Shown here one piece after another: positions 20,852-30,249 of a DNA stretch of 64,000 nucleotides. This DNA comes from Takakia lepidozioides (taxonomy: Eukaryota > Streptophyta > Takakiopsida > Takakiales > Takakiaceae): assembly GCA_030704615.1 (NCBI GenBank), contig CM060732.1:43629053-43693052 (forward strand), written 5' to 3'. The position numbers and the translations under genes were made by a program. Positions within the stretch are counted from its first letter, which is position 1; each line of letters starts with the position of its first letter. The notes beneath the pieces are model-generated. The model was not told the DNA's origin and made no database searches. It was given only the letters and a program-made list of their open reading frames with translations.

Positions 20852-21560
20852 CTTGCAGAAGGGACACCTAGGGTGGGACCTTCAGTTACCCTGGTTAGCC
20901 ATGGGCTACAGGTTCAGCAAGCAAGCATCACTTGTCTCCTTCTCACCATACTTTCTTCTCTTTGGCCGAGAGCCGGATTTGCCTGCATCCATTCGCAGAG
21001 AAGCTGCTGCAGTTCTTAACCTTGACGATCCGGACGTGTGGGCACGTGCATGTGAGCAGCGTGCAGAATTGTTCAAGAAAGTCATGCCCATGGTTTTCGA
21101 AAACCTTGCCATCGCACAACACCGTGATACGTTGAGGTATGCTATCATACGTGGTGGGGGCTATCGTCTTGGGGTTCGGAGATTCAACCCTGGTGACTAT
21201 GTTTACCTGCAGCAGACTGCTCCTACGACATTGGATGTGACTGCAAGACGTGTTATTTTGAGGGTTCGAGAGGTCTTGCCCTGAGGCGTCTTGGTCTTGG
21301 AGGGTCGGGATGGCATAACTTGGAAAGACCATGTGCGTAATTGTGCGCCATGTCACCTTCCGAATGTCGATGGCAGGATTGACCCAAACCTGGCAGTGGT
21401 ATCTGCAGGTTTGAGGTGCATGTTGTGTGGGTCTGCTAGAAGGGCAGCCACCATGCTGGTGTGTGATCGATGCTCTAGAGGTTGGCATATGGGCTGCTTG
21501 ACTCCACCTCTTGAGATGGTTCTGGATGGGGATTGGTTATGTCCACATTGCATTGGATAG
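20840..21560 (+). pseudogene. Integrase C-terminus with a terminal PHD finger
   Basis: After the frameshift the integrase continues LRKYDLQKGHLGWDLQLPWL, SPYFLLFGREPDLP and FNPGDYVYLQQ (GPY/F-like module). A TGA at 21282-21284 (likely CGA before) interrupts it, then the same frame runs GVLVLEGRDGITWKDHVRNC. A complete C4HC3 PHD finger follows at 21417-21554: CMLC, CDRC, GWHMGC, LTPPL, GDWLCPHC, ending at TAG 21558-21560. PHD fingers often read histone H3 tails. Chromoviruses carry a chromodomain at this place to steer integration; here a PHD finger takes it. Targeting is inferred. Confidence 0.85.
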
Positions 21561-21807
21561 TGGGAGTGGATATAACCATGGAGGGCTAACAAGAAACGCA
21601 AGGCCAAGCTACTAGGGGACCTTGAACACACGAGGTCTTGACTCAAGTTCATAGATTGCAAGACGACGACTAACGATGGGGCTACTCTTGTACCTGGCCT
21701 CTTGGTCTATAGTGTTTGAGTACAACAGGGACAGTGATAGAGGACTTAGTACGGCTGTGGCTATTACATCTTGTAGCTATCTGGAGGTAGATGAACCTAT
21801 CCACCAG

Positions 21808-21820
21808 CTAGGGGGGCGAT
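21808..21820 (+). other. Polypurine-tract-like primer (CTAGGGGGGCGAT)
   Basis: A G-rich run AGGGGGGCGA lies directly before the TGTGACAG that opens segment B1. It is the only polypurine run near the 3' repeats. No such tract precedes A2 (21908), so plus-strand synthesis would begin at B1, making the functional LTR unit B-A. Confidence 0.55.
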
Positions 21821-21905
21821 TGTGACAGACTTCTTTATTGTGCATATATGTGTGGTGTGGTTTGGACAACGATGTAGTTATGTAGTGATACGTATGCGCA
21901 CGACA
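21821..21905 (+). repeat. Terminal repeat segment B1 (85 bp)
   Basis: TGTGACAGACTTCTTTATTG to GCGCACGACA. It is repeated at 22265-22349 with five differences in 85. It is followed by GC and then by A2, so the B1-A2 junction forms the perfect palindrome GACAGCTGTC (21902-21911). Confidence 0.88.
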
Positions 21906-21907
21906 GC

Positions 21908-22263
21908 TGTCAAGTTAAATAAGCACAGTGTGAAAACAACTAGAATAAAGCTAGTTATTTGTATTTAACACTTGGATTTAGGTCAAGTGTTAAATCAGGT
22001 GTCAAGTTTAGTTTGACACCTGAACCGCCTTATCTTCACGAGAGCGGCAGTCGCGCAGCTCATCTCTCTCGAGTTGAGCCTGCGCGACCGAGCTCCTGCA
22101 TCGTTTAGGACTGAGTGTGCTTATGATGGGAGTATAGGTTGTTGTGGGGTGGAGTCCCCATAGCTTGGGGTGCCCCTGGCTCGACTTCTGTTTTAACGAG
22201 TGATAGCGATGGATTTCATGTTGTTTCTGGTGTGAACAGTGTGTCTCTTAGCTTGTTCTATCA
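21908..22263 (+). repeat. 3' terminal repeat A2 (356 bp)
   Basis: Same length as A1, with four substitutions. It holds the perfect 15-nt complement (22059-22073) of the candidate primer site after A1. It is flanked on both sides by B segments. Confidence 0.9.
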
Positions 22264-22264
22264 T

Positions 22265-22349
22265 TGTGGCAGACTACTTTATTGTACATATATGTGTGGT
22301 GTGGTTTGGACAGCGATGTAGTTATGTAGCGATACGTATGCGCACGACA
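22265..22349 (+). repeat. Terminal repeat segment B2 (85 bp), right end of the element
   Basis: TGTGGCAGACTACTTTATTG to GCGCACGACA, followed at once by the AGGA target copy (22350-22353). A1 at the left end has no B before it, so B2 completes a split repeat arrangement. Confidence 0.88.
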
Positions 22350-24022
22350 AGGAGTTGTCTGTGAGCAAAACAATGACATCAGAGAGAATGGTGAGTTGTT
22401 TGTAAATCTCACCTCAGTTGTAAATGAGTCTGCATGTGTCAGTGGTGTGCACCCATTAGGATGTGTGAGCGGGTCCATTCGATTGCACATGATTCCTTTA
22501 AACCTCCACTTCATGACAACCTGCCTTTGCATTTATTTTCTTGCAACATCGTGGTTGTGGTGATAATTTTTTTTCTCATTCAATATTGCTGTTGTTGACA
22601 GAAGGCAAGTGAGGGCTACTGTAGTATCATGCGCAAAGTCGAGCAGCTAGGAAGAGACACCACAAGTCAGCGAGAAGACATCATGGATTTGAAGGCTTGT
22701 GTCTTGCAGATGATGCTTTACCAAAAAGCGATAGCCAACAAGTTTGTCATCTCTATATCAGTGTCTCCGGCTGTGGGGACATTTGCAGCAGCCAGCGAGT
22801 GCATAGACGCAGCTCGCACATCCAGGCGCCTAGAGGACAACTTCGAGACACCCCCTGCAGAAGGGGGGAGCTGATGGAAATGGACTACCCAACCAGCAAT
22901 TTCCACCAGCCACCGTTTGGCCCAAGGAATCTAGGAAGCCATTTCCCCAACAGGGCCTGAATTTGAGTACTCGGGTCAAGCACCCCAAGGCCCTCCTTTT
23001 TCTTAGGAAGGCAAATCTGGCTCCATGATACCTGGGCCCTCTTGTCCTAGGTAGATGATTGGGCACCCCATATGAAGTTTCTAACACATCTCTTGACTTC
23101 TTTAATGAAGTCAGAGTCTGGACCCCAGAGGGCGAATTCCCAAAATGCCTAAATGAGAGCTGAACAGACTAGAGAAGAAAGAGAAAAGGGAAGAGTGGCG
23201 GGTTTGCTTGAGCGAAACGTTGCTATCGCTGGAGACGGCGGCGAGGATGACCAAACTGGAGATAAACCTTTGGTGAGGAAAGATGAATGAAGGAAGAGGG
23301 ATGAACATCAGGTGAGGGGTAAACGCAGCGATGGCTGGATCAGTGAGCATATCAAACGAAGGAGAAAAACGTGGAATGAACAACAAGGAGATTAATGTGA
23401 AGAAGCTTAGGAACAAAGACTTCCGTCTGAGGCCCGAGGTCCATAGAGAGGGTAGAAATGACCGTTGGAGGTGCTTCCGCAAACCGCGGAGCTCCGCCAT
23501 CGCTCCTTCCCCCCATCGTAGTCTCCCAGATTATAACATTATAGAAAAGAGTGAATGAATGAGAATCCCTAAGGTGACTATGTTATATATATTTCAATAG
23601 AAAATGAAGAGGAGATTATTATTATAACATGAAATTTATAATACTCATATTGAAAAAAATATTATATCACTATATCGTTTGATATGTCTAATACTTTAAT
23701 TTTATGTCAATGAATCATAATATTGATTACCTTGGAGTGTTTTCTGATGAAGACACATCAAAGATCTTCCCTCAGTTTGGCAGTGATGAAAAAAAAAGTA
23801 AAAAAAGTGACGATGCCTGGTTTCCCTCTTGAGTGAGGAGCAAACAACCATGAGCCTCATTGGAATTTGGCATGTCCCAAAACGTTTTGGGTTCATATTT
23901 ATCATGGACCTGCTGCCTTGTTTATGGATACTCGAGTCTAGCCAAAGCAGGTTTCATCCATTCTCATTATTTTGAAAAGTAGAATGATCTGATTGTCTCA
24001 ACATGCTCTCTGACTCAAGAAG

Positions 24023-24025
<3 letters not shown>

Positions 24026-24062
<37 letters not shown>
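24026..24062. repeat. (GA)n microsatellite
   Basis: About 18 uninterrupted GA units beginning just after AGAAGCTT. Confidence 0.95.
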
Positions 24063-24063
<1 letters not shown>

Positions 24064-27000
24064 CAGTAATTGTTGTCGTTGGTGTTGGAGGTGGAGCAGT
24101 AAGGTTGCTGGATGGTCAACTAAACAGATCGCCTGTTTGCACGTGTGTGAATGAGAGAAAGCGGATGATCCGTTCAATTCTCCAAAGGTGAGTGAGCCTG
24201 GCTCTGGCATTGCCAGCATGTGCAGGTCCAACCTCAGGCTTTGCATCCACCAAGTTGGACATCGATATTTGGTCCTCCCAACTGTGAAAGTCGGGCCTGA
24301 TTATTATCACCATCGACAGACAACTGATCTGACCGGGATCTGACCTAGGCCTACTTACCTCCATTGCTTTTGGCTCCACGCAGGCGCAGTCCGAGGCCTG
24401 ACTAACTTAACCAGAATAGATTTCTAAGTTTATAGCCACACCGTGCAAGTATTTTCCTGCAGACAGAGACTGAGAGAACCATTCCCAGTTCAATGTAGCC
24501 GTGGGGAGTACATAGCTGCTATCGGATCAAAGGCGTATCAAATGCCATATCCGAACCAACTCCCGATAAACCCAACTGCAAGCTGTGGGTCCCTTATCGG
24601 GAAGTGTGAAGGGCAGAACCAATCACCGCTGTGTGCATTGTGCCTGATTTGGATCTGGCCAGCTGCGTGCAGCGCCTTGAGTGAGTCATACCGTGTGAAG
24701 GGCTCCCTATCAGGCTGGCGTATCCACCGTTTCCTCTCCCTCGTGGCGGGGCCCCTGATTCATGCTGCCCACAAGCTACAGGTAGTCTGACCTTTGTACT
24801 TTTTCTGCGGCGAAGTATACAATTCTGCACGGCACATTGCCTTCTAACCAACAAGCTGGCACACTTTTTGATTAGGCTAAGGAAGCCCAATCTCCACGCA
24901 CACTGGTAAGTTAGTACTAAGCGACATGTGCGTAAAATGGGTTCCTTTCCTACAGAAATACCGGCTGTGATTTTTCAGATGTACCAAGAGGTACCAAGGG
25001 GACACCATTAACTTCACTCCAAGAGTTTGTTTCTGCTAGCAGGGTCACCAACTCTGACTTCTGCCATACCCAGGTAACAAAACCTGAGCTAAGTTAGATA
25101 TGGCAAACGCCCTTATCCAATCTTATGTTCCTCGTCCCCGGAAGTTCGGGGCAGATTGTACACAGCGGATCGAATGACATAACTTGGGTGGACGTTGGTG
25201 AGTGGGGTAAATGATTTGCCTGCAGCTAACAGCTTATTAACAATGGTTTAGGTCACAGGTGGAAGAGATTAAGCTGGGAATAAATTTCGAGCAGAGTGAA
25301 TTGAATGTCCTGAAGAGGGAGACAAAACCATAAAGGCCATCTGTGAAGCAGGCGTACCTTGCTTGCATAGCTGCTCTGCAGTGTGCACTGCCATGCTCAA
25401 CCTGGTCATGGCGTCATCAAAGCTTAGAATATCATTATATACTCCGCCGTCGCCTGCCGTGCTTTGTCCTTGCTTATTATTCTCCTTCGACTGGGCAAGT
25501 GCTAGCTTCTGTTAGGCGAGTCTCTGAAGGTCACTTTTAGATGGCCAGACTGGCCCATGCCACAAAGCAGTACTGAAAGCAAGTATTGAAGGAAGGAGAT
25601 AGATACATCATCTGCTATAAGCTCCTCGTATCTAAATACATACACATTTAATGTTTGAGATCCGTATGATTTACATACGTTCTGTTGTCTTGATAGTTGT
25701 AACTGTGTGCAAACTGCAAACCCAATGTCGGTTATCTGAATTATTCTGCTCTCATGGATGAAACATGAAACGGCTACCTCTCGTCAGCCGTCTCGTCAAC
25801 TACGGAAGATAATGGAATCATGTGGGAGTCCCTCTGTCATCTCTATTAGCTCTGCCAAAGACTTCCATCATCATTGACATTGTCCTATAAGTTTCTAGTG
25901 CTGGTGATAAGTGATCCGTCACACATATCTATTTAGTTTGGAAGGTCCGAAGGCAGATCACAGGGATGGTCTGGCAATCATCGTCCGTAGCGAAAGAGAA
26001 TATGTGCTGCATCGTGTGCCTCGACTCCATGCGTATCGTTCGAAGCGAGCCGATGCTTGACTCTTCTCCTACAGCCATGCGATAAGGTCTTAGTGCCATA
26101 CACTTTTGGTCCCTCGACCTTCCCGACTTTGTGGTGTAAGTACAAATTCGGCAAAGAGTGCCAAGTGCCAACTACATATAATAGGTTTCTTTGCAGCATA
26201 TATTGCCGGTTCGACCACATCTGGTTCACCTGGATCGATAAGGATGTTGGCAAGGACCAGATATAATTAAAAATTTATGGGTTATGCTGTATTGCACAGA
26301 TCTAGAGAACGTCTATGGTCAGGTACTACCACTAAAGTGTGTCAGGCTTATCACGGCTACCTGAATCATGAGGAGATTGAACTGTGGTGGCAGTGGCTAG
26401 CTCGCCCATAGGCTGCGGGCCGAGCGACAGTAAGTTTGCAATATTCCAAGTTTATTTGAGTTCCATGTATCTGCTGTGGCTCACGCGTGAGTAGGTATGT
26501 GCCTTGACCATCTTTTCAGCGGATATAATATTACCTCAGCACGTGTTATACTTGACATTCTGATCAGTGTGACACTTATTAGAAGGCTTAAGACTATCCT
26601 GCTTCTCTGCCAGATGTCTAGACTGGTCTAGAGTTCATGATATGGTCGTCAATTATAACATATTGTGAAATACATGTTCAACTTATTATTACTCGAGGTA
26701 CGACTTACAGGCCTATGTGGCATTTTGGCACTTCCTATTTTGGCCACTATTCATGATACCTATTAGTCGTTGAGCCCGTCATTGTGTGTCCCACTGTAGT
26801 CTAGAATTTGCAACCAGATCTACCATACCTGCATCGGGAACGCCTTCCATTATATGCATTGTCCTATAATGATGAGTGAGAGTATTTCGAAACTGAGGCT
26901 GATCTCGAACTTCTTCATGAAGATTGTGTAGTTTTTTAGTTTGGGCTTGTTTGCATATAGGGCAAGCCATGATTTTGCATTGAGCGCCTGAACGATATTG

Positions 27001-29689
27001 TACGTACGGTTGGACAAAAGAAAGTTCCTTTGATAAATGTTCAACAGGAATGCAGAAATCTTGTTCCTGGGAGCATGCACTATGTAGAAGATCATTGAGC
27101 ACCGAGCTTTCACTCACTGAGTCAGTGATGGAGAAAATCGCTTACAGCTAGTACGAAACGTCCAAGCTATGTTGAATGCACTGCCATCACCTGTAAAGGA
27201 TGGCTTGTATACAATAGCAAATGAAGAAACTCGTTCTTTTCTTTGCATAAGATGGCCAGGAACCTTCTTCTTCAGAATTTCTCATGTTTAAACTACGTAT
27301 TGACTGTTCCACGCTCACGATCTAGTCAAGACTCGTGAACTGCTAATTCTTTTATGACAACTGCACGCTTTCGGATTCAGTACCGTCAAGTTGAACTACA
27401 TTCATATAAAACTGGCAAACTACGTCAAGTGCATTGATCTAGCATGACTGCTTGCTTACTCGTAAGGCACTGGTGGCGCTGCCAGCATAGTCGTGACACG
27501 TTTCGGGCTAGCAGAAGTAGATTCACAACTCTGTTTTTGTGCGCGCAATGACACCAGTGTACCATATACATTAGTGCGATACACAACGTTTGGGCGCCCG
27601 CTTCAGGCTTTAGTTACCTTTCGGAGGGTGTGTTTGAGGGTCCCTGTAGTCTATATTGATGTCGTCGATAGAATCAATTGAGTCCAGTGTAGAGTTATTT
27701 TCTGGTAATTTTCGTCTGGCCCTCCGTCTATTATCGGATGAAGTCCTGCTACTAGCAATCATTGTGACCTTCAGGACTTCGATCAGAGATTGCAAAGGAC
27801 TGGTTGAATGCGTCTCCAGCACTTTATACCAATGTGGATGAAGAGCATTTCGGGGGACCCGCGGGCCTTGCTGCAGTCGCTTTCTATCTTTGTAGCTGTG
27901 TGTCTTTAGGATATCATCTGCGGGAGCCTTTGTGTGCAGCTGCTGCGTCCTGGATGGTGTGCTTTTTCCTCTGAGCATCTGCCAAGTTGATACCAACAAA
28001 CCCAGCTGTGAGATTCATGAGCTATATATGAGGAGGGATCGATCGAAATTGCACTTTGACAATTAGAATGGCGAGAATATGAGTGAACAATTCTTGAGTC
28101 CTGATCTCCAGCGAACAGTCCACTGAAACATGGGGAAAATGAGAGAAGAAAACAAGTGTAGTTCAATGCACCAACAACCTTCTGTAGTGTATACAGTCTA
28201 TCTAAGGAATATGAAAACTCGAACATGTGGAGAAATGGAAAATTTGTAAAAGATACATGTACAACGTTCAAAGTCAAACTGTGTACATCTTCACGCGGTT
28301 GTATCCCGATGAGCTACTAGAACAGCAGATATCAACCGTGCACTATCTGTAATATATGCACGATCCCTGGGCCGATCTCCACTTTCCTATGCTGTCTCTT
28401 GGACGTAAGGAGCGCGCAGCTGCAATTACTCTCTGGTGTATTTTCTAGTGGCAGAACGATGTTCAGAGGATATTACGAGAATATAGCAAAGGCTATTAAA
28501 CACACGTGTACCTTTGTATTGAAGGAAACTCCATCCAATCTAGGTAATGTCATGACGTCCTCAGTTGATGCTGCTTTAGACTCGATGTGAATGGGTAAAT
28601 GATGAACTCCTGCACAATACATCAGCTCTCCTGCGGTCACAATACTTTTCAAGCTCTGTAATCCCCCCCAATTCGATTCTTATAATTCAATCCGTCCCCC
28701 TTCTCATTTTTACCCCGACCGTGGCACATGTGTACAACAATTATAGGTAGCTGTCTTTTTGACTCAGTTTTGGCATATAGGCCCATCTAGAGGCAGGAAG
28801 TCAGCACAGCTCGAACTTCATGTTCCGCTGTGATCTGTATAAAAGGCACGACTTTCACGGGCATATGTGGAGACGTCGATCTTCACAGCTATTAGCTTCC
28901 ACAGAAATTGTAACACATTGTTTCCGAAGAGCTGAACGCAATTGTCATATTCATAGAGCTCATGTGCAACTGTAATCCATGTAAACGTAAGCACGTCGTG
29001 AGTTGATGTAATTGACACAGGTAGAAGTCCTTCAGGACGGAAACTACACCAGTTGTTCCATCTTGATCGAACGTCACTGAACTCACGTCAGTACTGTACA
29101 GTAAAGTCGTGTTGGACTCTTCAATTGGTGTGATCCCCGGCTTTCATTGCGATGGTCTTTCTCTAGAGACGCCTGCAAGCTTACCCATGTAGGCCAGCGT
29201 GATACAAACTTACCAGAAAGATGTTGGCGGCTGGCAGAAGTGGAAGATGAGAAAACGACCATGAGGGCTATGGTGGAGCACCAGAAGACCGTTGCTGGCC
29301 TTACGGGCTTGCTTGCTATCTTTCTTCGTGTAGTGACCATTCTGGATATTTGGGCATGGTTGCACAGCAGCACCCACAACACACACACAACACGTCTACT
29401 CTAAGCATAAGAGTTAACCAATTCCCACTCTCTCAAAACATCGCCGTTTAAATTTGAGGACACCTGAGATCTAGGATTGGACACAGAAGCAGGCACTTGA
29501 GAGCAAGACAAGAGAGCGAGGGAGTGAGACAGAAAGGCGCCAACGAAAGAACGAGAGTGGCAGCCAAGTGACGGCAGCAATGCAACGACAATCCTATGGG
29601 CCGCGAACTGCAGGGAGAGTCAAAGCGACCTGTAGATACTTCTTCGAAGGCTCAGAGCACAAGAAAGATAGCTAGATACATAGATCGAT

Positions 29690-29724
29690 AGAGAGAGAGC
29701 TAGAGAGAGAGAGAGAGAGAGATA
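29690..29724. repeat. (GA)n microsatellite, interrupted
   Basis: AGAGAGAGAG with one CT interruption, continuing as a longer GA run, in a locally purine-rich region. Confidence 0.9.
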
Positions 29725-30004
29725 GGCTGTGGGGTATGCAGCAGTCCTGCTTACTCCCCAGAGTAGGTCAGTAGTCAGGGCACAAAAGGAGAGGCAAAAG
29801 TGATGATCTATGCGAGCAGCAGCAGACTCTCACAGCTGGTCTGCAGCTTTGCCAGTCCAGATGGAACTCTCTTCTCCCCCTCCTCCTCTAATACCTTTGC
29901 AAACTCGCACACCACCACTCTCTTTCACCATCCCTCCTCCTCACCATCTCTCTCCTCCCTGACACTCCATGTGCTGTGGCTCCCCGTGGCGAGCGCTCTG
30001 ACCC

Positions 30005-30242
30005 CTTTTCGCCACATGGGGTTGGTTTCGCCCGGGCCACCATTCAGTTTCGCCACGTGATTAAACCATAGAATACTACTAAATTACTCCATCATTGGCC
30101 TCCAATTTCCTCCACGTCGCTCCCCATCAACGAACTTTTCAACGCGACGCTGCCCACCCCCAAAAATATCAGTATTCTAGTTTCGCCATCTGCCTCTCTC
30201 CCATTTATTAACCCGCCGCAGTTTCGCCCCCCGGCGAAACCC
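30005..30242. repeat. Cluster of TTTCGCC motifs with a perfect hairpin and a G-box
   Basis: TTTCGCC occurs on the plus strand at about 30008, 30026, 30048, 30181 and 30222. The last is followed by its inverse, giving a stem of GTTTCGCC and GGCGAAAC around CCCC (30221-30240). A CACGTG G-box overlaps the third copy (about 30053). TAGAATACT near 30067 and 30250, and AGTATTCTA near 30170, add a second inverted word. It could be a regulatory cluster or the end of an unknown element. Confidence 0.5.
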
Positions 30243-30249
30243 CTTAAAA

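Larger units (their letters stand above)
9758..22349 (+). mobile_element. Ty3/gypsy-like retrotransposon carrying a cytosine methyltransferase and PHD finger, with A1-B1A2B2 terminal repeats
   Basis: The insertion is bounded by AGGA at 9754-9757 and 22350-22353. It begins TGTCAAG and ends CGCACGACA. Removing it with one AGGA rebuilds an 81-bp CACTA exon (27 codons, phase 0, GT-AG), which fixes both ends. Order: repeat A1 (9758-10113), leader with an antisense COL fragment, accessory ORF, Gag, zinc knuckles, protease, cytosine methyltransferase, RT, RNase H, integrase, PHD finger, polypurine tract, then B1-A2-B2. A1 and A2 differ at 4 of 356 positions by my reading, so insertion is fairly recent. 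Yet the ORFs carry five in-frame stops, at least two frameshifts and one insertion. It was therefore probably copied by machinery from another element, or it decayed fast. Non-coding parts of the leader (10129-11087, 11641-12242) show no further gene. Confidence 0.9.
8290..22874 (+). pseudogene. CACTA ORF1 (Transposase_24-type) gene, degenerate and split by the 12.6-kb retrotransposon
   Basis: The plus strand carries a decayed multi-exon gene. A proline-rich stretch (8290-8640, with stops) leads to 8703-9178. There VVVNKFGEPVGHSRN, MRHTIGKALKTQRSELYAKF and EGQWTRLVAYWSTPNFSTVS match the plant Transposase_24 (Ptta/En/Spm) domain; a TAG interrupts it near 8860. A donor GTAAGT follows at 9179. 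A later exon starts at 9714 after TTTGCAG, is cut at 9757, resumes at 22354 and ends at 22390 before GTGAGT. The last exon runs 22602-22874 and reads KASEGYCSIMRKVEQL to a TGA stop. The 9190-9710 intron holds GATT-rich low-complexity sequence near 9290-9370. It lies divergently to the TNP2 gene, so the two may belong to one CACTA element. Family role: DNA binding or accessory transposition function. Confidence 0.72.
22875..29999. other. Long stretch with no recognisable gene
   Basis: After the CACTA ORF1 stop I see no supportable coding exon, RNA gene or clear transposon. Reading frames are short and lack family motifs. The longest candidates (26779-27117 minus, with a CPIC ... HHYRTMH pattern; 27610-27999 minus) could be exons of an unknown gene or chance. 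Two GA microsatellites are listed separately. The right edge of the CACTA element should lie somewhere after 22874, but no TAGTG-ended terminus was found. Confidence 0.4.

Noticed and set aside
21908-22349. Reading A2-B2 as an ordinary 442-bp 3' LTR
   Set aside because: The left end has only A1 and then the primer-like site, and a B segment also lies before A2 with a polypurine run in front; a simple A-B LTR leaves both unexplained.
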